This document shows, piece after piece, positions 1 through 6,344 of a DNA stretch of 14,992 nt. Origin of the DNA: Gammaproteobacteria bacterium (GTDB lineage Bacteria; Pseudomonadota; Gammaproteobacteria; UBA9214). Below the pieces are notes generated by a model that saw only the letters and a program-made list of their open reading frames with translations, searched no databases and was not told where the DNA came from. The position numbers and the translations under genes were made by a program. Location of the stretch: the NCBI GenBank assembly GCA_020027635.1, contig JAHKKL010000010.1, positions 1-14,992 of the forward strand, written 5' to 3'. The stretch's first letter is position 1. Every line of letters begins with the position of its first letter.

Positions 1-1090
1 TCACCACGGCGGCCGCTACGCGCAGATCCTCGATGCGGGCATTGGTACAGGAACCGATAAACACATGATCCGGCTTGATGGCGCAGACCGGCATCCCCGG
101 CTCCAGACCCATATAGGCCAGCGCCTTGCGCATTCCCTCCCGTCTGACCGGGTCGGACTCCTCCTCGGGATCGGGGACGGTGCCGTCGATCGGCGCCACC
201 ATCTCGGGTGAGGTGCCCCAGGTCACCTGGGGTACCAGGGCGGAGCCGTCGAGTGTGACCGATCGGTCAAATGCAGCGTCATCGTCGCTCCTGAGATACG
301 CCCAGGCGGCTATTGCCGCCTCCCACAGCTCGCCGGCGGGGGCATAGGGGCGCCCGGCCAGGTACTCGATGGTGGCATCATCTACGGCGATCATGCCGGC
401 ACGGGCCCCGCCCTCTATGGCCATGTTGCAGACCGTCATACGCCCCTCCATGGACAGTGAACGTATGGTCGAACCGCAGAATTCAATGGCATGGCCGGTA
501 CCGCCGGCGGTACCGATACGGCCGATGATCGCCAGTATCACATCCTTGGCGGACACCCCGGGAGCCAGCCACCCGTCGACACGAATGCGCATATTCCCGG
601 ATTTTTTCTGAATCAGACACTGCGTTGCCAGGACGTGCTCGACCTCAGAGGTGCCAATGCCGAAGGCCAGGGCGCCGAACGCGCCGTGCGTCGACGTGTG
701 GGAATCGCCGCAAACAACGGTCATGCCCGGCAGGGTGGCGCCCTGCTCCGGCCCGATCACATGCACGATCCCCTGACGCGGATCATGCATGGAAAATTCG
801 GTGATTCCAAAATCCGTGCAGTTGCGGTCCAGCGTCTCCACCTGGAGGCGCGACACCGGGTCAGCGATTCCGGCCGCGCGTTCCGTGGTCGGGACGTTGT
901 GGTCGGGAACGGCCAGGATGGACCGGATTCGCCAGGGCAGACGGCCGGCCAGCCGCAACCCCTCGAAAGCCTGGGGTGAAGTCACTTCATGTACCAGATG
1001 ACGATCGATATACAGCAATGCGGTACCGTCCTCGTCCTGGCGAACGAGGTGCGAGTCCCAGAGTTTGTCATAAAGGGTTTTGCCGGGCAT
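1..1090 (-). CDS. leuC: 3-isopropylmalate dehydratase large subunit, 3' end cut by window edge
   Basis: LeuC with LeuD isomerises 2-isopropylmalate to 3-isopropylmalate in leucine synthesis, in the cytoplasm, using a [4Fe-4S] cluster. About 363 codons are present and the frame is unbroken. The family is near 470 residues, so roughly the last 105 are off the left edge. The translation begins MPGKTLYDKLWDSH and contains LLYIDRHLVHEVTSPQAFEG, VCGDSHTSTHGAFGALAFG, QVTWGTSPEM and FIGSCTNARIEDLR. The Cys of SCTN (codon at 47-49, about residue 348) is the first cluster ligand; the other two would lie beyond the window. The start at 1090 is chosen because MPGKTLYDKL aligns with the usual LeuC N-terminus; an in-frame ATG at 1108 (MAVLAS extension) is possible. 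Neither start has a clear Shine-Dalgarno. It lies 80 bases after the MFS gene on the same strand. leuD probably follows outside the window, which cannot be seen. Confidence 0.97.
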   Translation of the reverse strand, partial: MPGKTLYDKLWDSHLVRQDEDGTALLYIDRHLVHEVTSPQAFEGLRLAGRLPWRIRSILAVPDHNVPTTERAAGIADPVSRLQVETLDRNCTDFGITEFSMHDPRQGIVHVIGPEQGATLPGMTVVCGDSHTSTHGAFGALAFGIGTSEVEHVLATQCLIQKKSGNMRIRVDGWLAPGVSAKDVILAIIGRIGTAGGTGHAIEFCGSTIRSLSMEGRMTVCNMAIEGGARAGMIAVDDATIEYLAGRPYAPAGELWEAAIAAWAYLRSDDDAAFDRSVTLDGSALVPQVTWGTSPEMVAPIDGTVPDPEEESDPVRREGMRKALAYMGLEPGMPVCAIKPDHVFIGSCTNARIEDLRVAAAVV

Positions 1091-1127
1091 GGAGGCCAGT
1101 ACTGCCATCTGCGCAATTCAGGCAGGG

Positions 1128-1133
1128 ATTATA
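1128..1133 (-). promoter_or_regulatory. Candidate -10 box upstream of leuC
   Basis: On the minus strand the spacer between the MFS stop and leuC reads TATAAT, a perfect sigma70 -10 hexamer inside TATATAATCC. A start about seven bases downstream would give a 5' leader of only about 13-31 nt, depending on which leuC ATG is used. No good -35 sits 17 bases upstream (TGTATT there), so this is a weak call. If real, leuC has its own promoter and is not only read through from aroC and the MFS gene. There is no room for a leucine-leader attenuator in this spacer. Confidence 0.3.
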
Positions 1134-1170
1134 TAGGATGGGAATAGCGAATACAGGGCTCGCGCACAGA

Positions 1171-2307
1171 TCATGAATAATCCCCTTTGACTCCCCGGTA
1201 AGCCACAGCCAGGGCCGTGAGACTCGCGGCCGCGGCCAGCAGGAACATCGCCTCGGGTCCGATGCCTTTCCAGAGATAGCCGCTCGCGAGGCTGCCAACA
1301 GCCCCGCCGGCACCGAAACTCAGGCTGCTGTAAAGCGCCTGCCCACGGCCCTGATGGGTACCGATAAACAATCGATGGACCAGGTAGATCGATACGGCAT
1401 GGTAGAGGCCGAAGCTGGCCGCATGCAGGGACTGGGCTACTCCGATCATACCGAGGTGTGCTGGAAAGACGGCAATCAACAGCCAGCGCAGGGTGGTGAG
1501 GCCGGTGGCAAGCAGCAGCAGTTGGCGCGCGTCGAAACGGGGTAGCAACCGCGGCATGAGCAGGAAAACACCGATTTCGGCGACCACCCCCAGCGCCCAG
1601 AGTTGCCCGATCGAGGTGCGCGAATAACCGAAATTCTCGAGGTAAATGGTGAAAAACGTATAGTAGGGGCCGTGGCTGGCCTGCATCAGAAAACAAACAC
1701 CGAACAAGGAAAGCACCATTGGCCGTCTGATCACCCTGCGCAGCGATTCCTGCTCCAGTGTCGGAGGATCGGCCGCCGACTCCGGCACGGCAAGAGTGCT
1801 CAGCCAGATAGCGGTAAACAGCGCCAGCAGGATGGCGGGCAAGACACCGGCGCCATAGCGATCCAGCACGGGTCCCAGCCCCGCGACCGTCAGGATAAAC
1901 CCGACGGAACCCCACAACCGGATGCGGCTGTAATGCCTGGTCTCGCTGCCCAGGTGATTCATGGTCGTGGCCTCGAGCTGGGGCAAGGAGGCATTCCAGA
2001 AAAAACTGAACACCGACATCACCAGCGCCAGCCACCAGTAGCCGGTGCCGGCAAATACACCGCCAAAGGCCAGCGCGGCCAGCAGGGAGGCGAGGCGCAC
2101 AATGGCGATGCGCCGACCGGTGTGATCGGCGATCCAGCCCCAGACATAGGGCGCGACGATCTTGGTTGCCATCAGGATCGCAGTCAGCTGCCCGATCGCC
2201 GTAACGCTGAAATCCAGCGATCTGAGGTAGAGGCTCCAGTAGGGAACCAGGGCTCCCAGTGTGGCGAAATAGAACAAATAGAAGCCGGACAGCCGCCAGT
2301 AATTCAT
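1171..2307 (-). CDS. Major facilitator superfamily transporter (HcaT/PPP-like)
   Basis: A 378-residue polytopic inner-membrane protein, probably a proton-coupled symporter or exporter of a small molecule. It begins MNYWRLSGFYLFYFATLGAL and has about twelve hydrophobic segments. The MFS loop 2-3 signature GWIADHTGRR is at about residues 57-66. Length and the paired N-terminal motifs (ALVPYWSLYL, then AIGQLTAILMATKI) resemble the HcaT (3-phenylpropionate permease-like) branch, so an aromatic acid or nucleoside-like substrate is possible but unproven. The frame stays open upstream to an ATG at 2403, but that start would overlap aroC and adds a polar stretch unlike an MFS N-terminus, so 2307 is preferred. 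No strong Shine-Dalgarno is visible. It follows aroC by 49 bases on the same strand and is probably cotranscribed. I recall an MFS gene next to aroC in pseudomonads, which fits a long-standing linkage. Confidence 0.88.
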   Translation of the reverse strand: MNYWRLSGFYLFYFATLGALVPYWSLYLRSLDFSVTAIGQLTAILMATKIVAPYVWGWIADHTGRRIAIVRLASLLAALAFGGVFAGTGYWWLALVMSVFSFFWNASLPQLEATTMNHLGSETRHYSRIRLWGSVGFILTVAGLGPVLDRYGAGVLPAILLALFTAIWLSTLAVPESAADPPTLEQESLRRVIRRPMVLSLFGVCFLMQASHGPYYTFFTIYLENFGYSRTSIGQLWALGVVAEIGVFLLMPRLLPRFDARQLLLLATGLTTLRWLLIAVFPAHLGMIGVAQSLHAASFGLYHAVSIYLVHRLFIGTHQGRGQALYSSLSFGAGGAVGSLASGYLWKGIGPEAMFLLAAAASLTALAVAYRGVKGDYS

Positions 2308-2351
2308 GCCGGGAAACAATGGGAGCGGGTTGAGGTTTCTGGGAGTAGCGG

Positions 2352-2364
2352 CTGAATTATTCAG
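2352..2364. repeat. 13-bp palindrome over the aroC stop codon
   Basis: CTGAATTATTCAG is a perfect palindrome with six-base arms around a single central base. It contains the aroC TAA stop. It could be a minor protein-binding site or chance. Its one-base centre makes an RNA hairpin unlikely to be strong, and no T-run follows, so it is not called a terminator. Confidence 0.4.
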
Positions 2365-3460
2365 TTGCCCTGGCCGGAATGACCGGCGTGTCGGACACGA
2401 CATCCAGGTTCTGGGCGCGATGCCGCAGCAGATGGTCCATCAGCACGATCGCCAGCATGGCTTCGGCAATCGGCGTGGCGCGTATGCCGACACACGGGTC
2501 ATGCCGACCCGTAGTGACGACTTCGACGGGCTCGCCCCGGACATTTACGGTCTGACCCGGTAGGCGAATACTCGATGTCGGTTTCAGGGCAATACTGGCG
2601 ACGATATCCTGCCCGCTGGAAATGCCGCCCAGCACGCCGCCGGCGTTGTTGCCGAGGAATCCCCGCGGGGTAATTTCGTCACGATGTTCGGTACCCTTCT
2701 GTTCGATGCAAGCAAAACCGGCGCCGACTTCCACTCCCTTCACGGCGTTGATGCTCATCAGGGCATGGGCGATATCGGCATCCAGCCGATCAAAGATCGG
2801 CTCACCCAGCCCGGGAGGCATGCCGCTGGCAACCACGTTGACCCGGGCACCGATCGAGTCGCCTTCCTTGCGCAGGGCATCCATGTAGTCCTCCAGTTCC
2901 GCCACCCGGGAAGGATCGGGACAGAAGAAAGGGTTCGTTTCCACCGCGTCCCAATCCTTGAGATCCAGCCGGATCGGTCCCAGCTGCGCAAGATAGCCGC
3001 GAATACGGATACCGCAGCATTCGTTCAGATATTTCCTGGCGATGGCACCGGCAGCCACGCGCATCGCAGTTTCCCGTGCCGATGAACGCCCGCCGCCGCG
3101 GTAATCCCGAAAACCGTATTTCTGCTGGTAAGTATAATCCGCGTGACCGGGACGGAACCGATCCATGATACGTGCATAGTCCTTTGAGCGTTGGTCGGTA
3201 TTCAGAATCATCAAACCGATCGGAGTCCCGGTCGTCCTGCCCTCGAACACACCGGAGAGTATCTGCACCTCGTCGGATTCCCGCCGCTGGGTCGTGTGCC
3301 GCGATTTGCCGGGTTTGCGGCGGTCCAGGTCGTGTTGCAGGTCCTGTTCGCTGAGTGCCATCCCCGGCGGGCAGCCATCGACGACACAGCCCAGTGCCGG
3401 ACCGTGACTCTCCCCGAAACCGGTGACCGTAAACAGTTTTCCGAAGCTGTTCCCTGACAT
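2357..3460 (-). CDS. aroC: Chorismate synthase
   Basis: AroC converts 5-enolpyruvylshikimate-3-phosphate to chorismate, the last step of the shikimate pathway, and needs reduced FMN. The 367-residue product is the usual length (361 in E. coli). It starts MSGNSFGKLFTVTGFGESHG, matching the family N-terminus with the FGESHG signature at residues 15-20. Other signatures are PGKSRHTTQRRESDEV near residues 50-65, RPGHADYTY near 103-111, and RGGGRSSARETAMRVAAG near 121-138. Further on are GGISSGQDIV and the C-terminal HDPCVGIRATPIAEAM. The start is firm by homology, yet no Shine-Dalgarno precedes it, and a -10-like TACAAT ends only six bases upstream (see the regulatory entry). The MFS gene follows 49 bases downstream. 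Upstream lies a 126-base divergent spacer shared with the small plus-strand gene at 3587. Confidence 0.98.
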   Translation of the reverse strand: MSGNSFGKLFTVTGFGESHGPALGCVVDGCPPGMALSEQDLQHDLDRRKPGKSRHTTQRRESDEVQILSGVFEGRTTGTPIGLMILNTDQRSKDYARIMDRFRPGHADYTYQQKYGFRDYRGGGRSSARETAMRVAAGAIARKYLNECCGIRIRGYLAQLGPIRLDLKDWDAVETNPFFCPDPSRVAELEDYMDALRKEGDSIGARVNVVASGMPPGLGEPIFDRLDADIAHALMSINAVKGVEVGAGFACIEQKGTEHRDEITPRGFLGNNAGGVLGGISSGQDIVASIALKPTSSIRLPGQTVNVRGEPVEVVTTGRHDPCVGIRATPIAEAMLAIVLMDHLLRHRAQNLDVVSDTPVIPARATE

Positions 3461-3466
3461 GCGTCT

Positions 3467-3472
3467 ATTGTA
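3467..3472 (-). promoter_or_regulatory. Candidate -10 box directly before aroC (possible leaderless start)
   Basis: On the minus strand TACAAT (five of six to the sigma70 consensus) is followed by six bases, AGACGC, and then the aroC ATG. A start seven bases after the hexamer would fall on the A of the ATG, giving a leaderless message. This would explain why aroC has no Shine-Dalgarno. The -35 region (GGGACG at 17 bases) matches only three of six, so the call is tentative. Confidence 0.3.
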
Positions 3473-3479
3473 ACGGGTT

Positions 3480-3504
3480 AATAAACAAGCGTCCCCTGTT
3501 TATT
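3480..3504. promoter_or_regulatory. Interrupted palindrome between aroC and the 65-aa gene, candidate operator
   Basis: AATAAACA at 3480-3487 and TGTTTATT at 3497-3504 are perfect eight-base inverted arms with a nine-base GC-rich spacer. The site sits in the divergent spacer, within about 45 bases of the aroC start and just upstream of its candidate -10. The form fits a dimeric repressor or activator site; the regulator is unknown. The AT-rich arms against a GC-rich background make it stand out. Confidence 0.45.
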
Positions 3505-3586
3505 GATCGCGGTTGCGTTAAAGGACGGGCTGTTTCGACCGATACGAACTTTGCGGTAAACGTGTAATGAACATCAGGAGACAGAC

Positions 3587-3784
3587 ATGGCGCAATCGGC
3601 TACCCAATCCTCTCAGGTCGGCAAGTACCTCGGTCAACCCATCTATAAAACCATTCAGTCAAACAATGGAATCTACGAGTTCGATAGGATCGCCAGGAAT
3701 ATCGACGGCGAGTTTCCGCTCGACCAGCTGAACAAGGATGAGGTATTGATAAGACCCGGACTCATTTACCGCGTCAAGCGCTAG
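3587..3784 (+). CDS. Small protein of unknown function, 65 aa
   Basis: Not recognised. The ATG is preceded by AGGAGACAGAC, a good Shine-Dalgarno (AGGAG) at normal spacing and one of the best in the window, which is the main reason to call it real. The 65-residue product has a polar, Ser/Gln-rich N-terminus, then a mixed region (KYLGQPIYKTI, GIYEFDRIA, DEVLIRPGLIYRVKR) with alternating hydrophobic residues suggesting short beta strands. It has no signal peptide, no membrane segment and no Cys. It lies alone on the plus strand between two minus-strand genes, divergent from aroC and convergent with the 105-aa gene, so it must have its own promoter in 3461-3586. I could not pick that promoter with confidence. 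Confidence 0.7.
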   Translation: MAQSATQSSQVGKYLGQPIYKTIQSNNGIYEFDRIARNIDGEFPLDQLNKDEVLIRPGLIYRVKR

Positions 3785-3835
3785 CATCAGCAACACTCCG
3801 GTCGGTCGGCAGGGAAGAACCGGGCCGCTGGAGAG

Positions 3836-4153
3836 TCAGTCCTTAGGAATATCCAGGCCCAGCTTGTGGGTCTGGTTGATCCGGTAGAACAGCCGGATAA
3901 AAGGCAGCGTCTTTTCGCTGCTTCTCTTCACCAGGCGCATGAATGGCAGGTCCTCGCGCCCAAACAGATAGCTGCCATCCGCCATCGATACACGCAGATC
4001 CCTAACCTCCTTCAGCAAAACATCCAGGTAGGCCGGAACGCCTTCGATGTCATCGATATCGTAGGCCGTCGACGACTGCAGTTCTTCGAGGTCAAAGATC
4101 ACCTGGTCCACGAGATCCACGTATTCCTGCGTCGTGCTTGCCCTCTCAGACAT
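3836..4153 (-). CDS. Conserved-looking hypothetical protein downstream of prmB, 105 aa
   Basis: Function unknown. The product begins MSERASTTQEYVDLVDQVIF. Its N-terminal half is acidic and probably helical (EELQSSTAYDIDDIEG). Its C-terminal half is basic with hydrophobic residues (FMRLVKRSSEK, FIRLFYRINQTHKLGL). No signal peptide or membrane helix is evident. The frame opens further upstream to 4213, but the ATG at 4153 is chosen because it overlaps the end of prmB in the eight bases ATGTCTGA, the form typical of translational coupling. The longer form would start deep inside prmB. Coupling suggests a role near ribosome modification or simply co-expression. I recall a small uncharacterised ORF between prmB and aroC in related genomes, which supports a real gene. 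Confidence 0.78.
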   Translation of the reverse strand: MSERASTTQEYVDLVDQVIFDLEELQSSTAYDIDDIEGVPAYLDVLLKEVRDLRVSMADGSYLFGREDLPFMRLVKRSSEKTLPFIRLFYRINQTHKLGLDIPKD

Positions 4154-5102
4154 AATCAGTAGACCTCGAACCGCTGCATGCCGTACCGGCACGCCGTCTT
4201 GCCACGTCGTCAAAAATCTGCTGATGTTTCCTCAACTGGGCTTGTTCCAGCAGAAACACTCCCTCACCACCATGCTCGAACTCCAGCCAGAGAAACGGGA
4301 TCTCGGGGTACTGGCCGACCAAGGCCCGCTGGCTGCAGCCCACCTCCACGACGAGTATCCCATTATCCCTAAGATGCCGGGAGGCATGTTTAAGTATCTG
4401 CACCACGACATCGAGTCCATCCTCACCGGCCGACAGGCCAAGGACCGGTTCGTGCTTGAACTCGTCCGGCAATTCTTGCACTTCCGATTGTGGAACGTAA
4501 GGAGGGTTCGAGACAATCAGGTCGAAACGCCGTTCACCGACACGTTCGAAAAGACTGCTTTCCAGTAGTTGCGCGCGCTGAGCCAGCCCGTGGCGGTCGA
4601 TATTCTCACGGGCAACGGCCAGGGCATCGCGGGAAATATCGGTGGCGAGCACGCGTGCATCCGGGAATGCAAAGGCGCATGCAATGGCAATACAGCCGCT
4701 GCCGGTACACAGGTCGAGTATGCTGTCGATCCGCTCCGGCACGACCCAGGGAGCAAACCGGCTGGTAATCAGTTCGGCGATCGGTGAACGCGGTACCAGT
4801 ACGCGCTCGTCCACGTAAAAGGGCAATCCGGCGAACCAGGCTTCATGAGTGAGATACGCAGCCGGTTTGCGACTAGAGACGCGGGACTCGATAAGTTGAA
4901 TAACCTCCTGGCGCTCGGTTTCGCTCAGCACGGCGTCGAGGTAGTCCCCCGGCAGTTCCGTGCCGAGATGCAGCGCATGCATCACCAATGCCGCCGATTC
5001 ATCCAGGGCATTATCCGTGCCGTGGCCGAACACCAGCCCGGCCGCGCCGAAGCGGCTGGTGCCCCAGCGTATGAAATCCCGTACTGTGGTAAGTGAATTC
5101 AT
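4146..5102 (-). CDS. prmB: Ribosomal protein L3 (uL3) N5-glutamine methyltransferase
   Basis: PrmB uses S-adenosylmethionine to methylate a glutamine side chain of ribosomal protein L3. The 318-residue product begins MNSLTTVRDFIRWGTSRFG. It has the helical N-terminal domain, then VLVPRSPIAELI near residues 102-112, SAM motif I DLCTGSGCIAIA near 130-141, and the catalytic NPPY at 199-202 in IVSNPPYVPQSE. The RSPIAEL form before motif I separates PrmB from the release-factor enzyme PrmC, which usually has RPETE there. The frame is open upstream to 5243 but that would run into the divergent Sco gene; 5102 matches the family start and length. The C-terminus has a short extra polar tail (RRRAGTACSGSRSTDYV) that overlaps the next gene by eight bases. 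It is divergent from the Sco gene with 113 bases between starts. Confidence 0.95.
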   Translation of the reverse strand: MNSLTTVRDFIRWGTSRFGAAGLVFGHGTDNALDESAALVMHALHLGTELPGDYLDAVLSETERQEVIQLIESRVSSRKPAAYLTHEAWFAGLPFYVDERVLVPRSPIAELITSRFAPWVVPERIDSILDLCTGSGCIAIACAFAFPDARVLATDISRDALAVARENIDRHGLAQRAQLLESSLFERVGERRFDLIVSNPPYVPQSEVQELPDEFKHEPVLGLSAGEDGLDVVVQILKHASRHLRDNGILVVEVGCSQRALVGQYPEIPFLWLEFEHGGEGVFLLEQAQLRKHQQIFDDVARRRAGTACSGSRSTDYV

Positions 5103-5215
5103 GAGGTTCCCCGGGATATGGCAGCTACACGACAAGCCTGGTCGATCCTGCCGGTTTCCCTTGCTGATTAATTGCATAATGAAGCCGGAACGCCTCTGTG
5201 GAATAATGTGCCACC

Positions 5216-5860
5216 ATGTCTGCACTAGGCAAATCATCAACAATTCTGCGCGGCGCCTTCTTGCTGGCTGCCACCCTCGCCCTCACGACCGGATACTGGG
5301 TCTCCGATTATTTCCTGGGCAAGCCCCCCGATCTGTCCGGGTTGCACGGCACGGTGTTTGACAATCCGCGTGAGATTCAGCCATTCACACTCGTCGATCA
5401 TACCGGAAAGAACTTTGAAAACAGCTCGCTACAGGGTCGCTGGTCATTTGTCTTCTTTGGTTATACCCATTGTCCCGACGTCTGCCCGACCACCCTGTCG
5501 GTACTGAACAGCGTGGCCCACAGACTCGAGGCTGTCAAAAACCAAGTCCAGTTTATATTCATCACTATCGATCCCGGGCGGGATACTCCTGAAAAGCTGG
5601 GCCAGTTCGTCTCCTACTTCAATGGGGCATTTATCGGTGCAACCGGCACCGACGACGCGATCAGATCACTGACTCGTCAACTGGGCGTCATCTACGCGCG
5701 TGCCACGGAGAATTCCGGGACGGATAGTTACCTGATGGACCATAGCGCCAGCGTATTGCTGTTCGACCCCGCCGGACGTTTCCATGCGGCATTCACACCA
5801 CCCCTCAATGCGGCTGACATCGCGGATGACTTCGGGAAGATTTCAAAAGCTTACCGGTGA
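5216..5860 (+). CDS. SCO1/SenC-type copper chaperone
   Basis: Sco proteins are thioredoxin-fold, membrane-anchored periplasmic proteins that bind copper and help build the CuA site of cytochrome c oxidase. The 214-residue product has one N-terminal hydrophobic anchor (about residues 12-30). The fold follows, with GRWSFVFFGYTHCPDVCPTT carrying the copper-binding CxxxC (Cys86, Cys90), ITIDPGRDTPE near 117-126, and MDHSASVLL with the third ligand His176. All three expected ligands are present. A run of A/T resembling a -10 (AATAAT at 5202-5207) lies just before the ATG but has no convincing -35. The PCu(A)C gene follows after three bases, so the two are almost surely one transcript and act in the same copper-delivery route. 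Confidence 0.95.
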   Translation: MSALGKSSTILRGAFLLAATLALTTGYWVSDYFLGKPPDLSGLHGTVFDNPREIQPFTLVDHTGKNFENSSLQGRWSFVFFGYTHCPDVCPTTLSVLNSVAHRLEAVKNQVQFIFITIDPGRDTPEKLGQFVSYFNGAFIGATGTDDAIRSLTRQLGVIYARATENSGTDSYLMDHSASVLLFDPAGRFHAAFTPPLNAADIADDFGKISKAYR

Positions 5861-5863
5861 TTC

Positions 5864-6322
5864 ATGAAAACAGTTCTTGCATTTCTGCACGCGGCCCTGG
5901 GCCTGCTGCTGTCTTGCTCACCGGCGGCCGGTGCGACGCTGGAGGTGCATGACTCCTGGATCAGGGAGGCGCCGCCGACTGTTAGTGTGCTCGCCGCCTA
6001 TATGGTCATCAGCAACACCGGGGGGACTCCCGCCGAGATCACCGCCATTACTAGCCCTGATTTCGACCACACCGAACTGCACCGCACGATCGTTGAGTCC
6101 GGTATTGCCAGGATGGCTCCACTCGAGAAACTCGAGATACCTGCGGGAGAAAAGATTTCCCTGGAGCCTGGAGGTATCCATCTGATGCTGATCAATCCGC
6201 AGCGCCCACTCCGCGAGGGCGATTTAGTGACTCTGGTAATCCATCGTGCCGACGGCTTCTGCAATACGTTCGCGGTTCCGGTGATACGGGAAACCGGCGA
6301 AGCGGCTCATCAGCGTCATTAG
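5864..6322 (+). CDS. PCu(A)C periplasmic copper chaperone (DUF461 family)
   Basis: PCu(A)C proteins bind Cu(I) in the periplasm and hand it to Sco and to the oxidase CuA centre. The 152-residue product has a signal peptide (KTVLAFLHAALGLLLSC, likely cleaved after AAGA near residue 24; a lipobox reading at LLSC is less likely). The family metal motif H-X10-M-X21-H-X-M is exact: His73, Met84, His106 and Met108, within ELHRTIVESGIARM and PGGIHLML. A GGTGA stretch overlapping the Sco stop may serve as ribosome binding site. The gene starts three bases after Sco, which supports joint function. psd follows after 22 bases. Confidence 0.95.
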   Translation: MKTVLAFLHAALGLLLSCSPAAGATLEVHDSWIREAPPTVSVLAAYMVISNTGGTPAEITAITSPDFDHTELHRTIVESGIARMAPLEKLEIPAGEKISLEPGGIHLMLINPQRPLREGDLVTLVIHRADGFCNTFAVPVIRETGEAAHQRH

Positions 6323-6344
6323 CTCCCCGACGATCCTCAAAACG

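Noticed and set aside
491..979. 162-codon plus-strand frame over leuC
   Set aside because: The minus strand encodes LeuC with unbroken family motifs through the whole stretch.
1603..2355. 250-codon plus-strand frame antisense to the MFS gene, and a 305-codon minus-strand frame (1118-2035) out of phase with it
   Set aside because: Both lie within a clear MFS coding frame and have low-complexity Gln/Arg/Gly composition without family motifs.
3785..3835. Possible terminator in the convergent spacer after the 65-aa gene (CCGGT/ACCGG)
   Set aside because: Only a five-base stem with a 17-base loop and no T-run on either strand.
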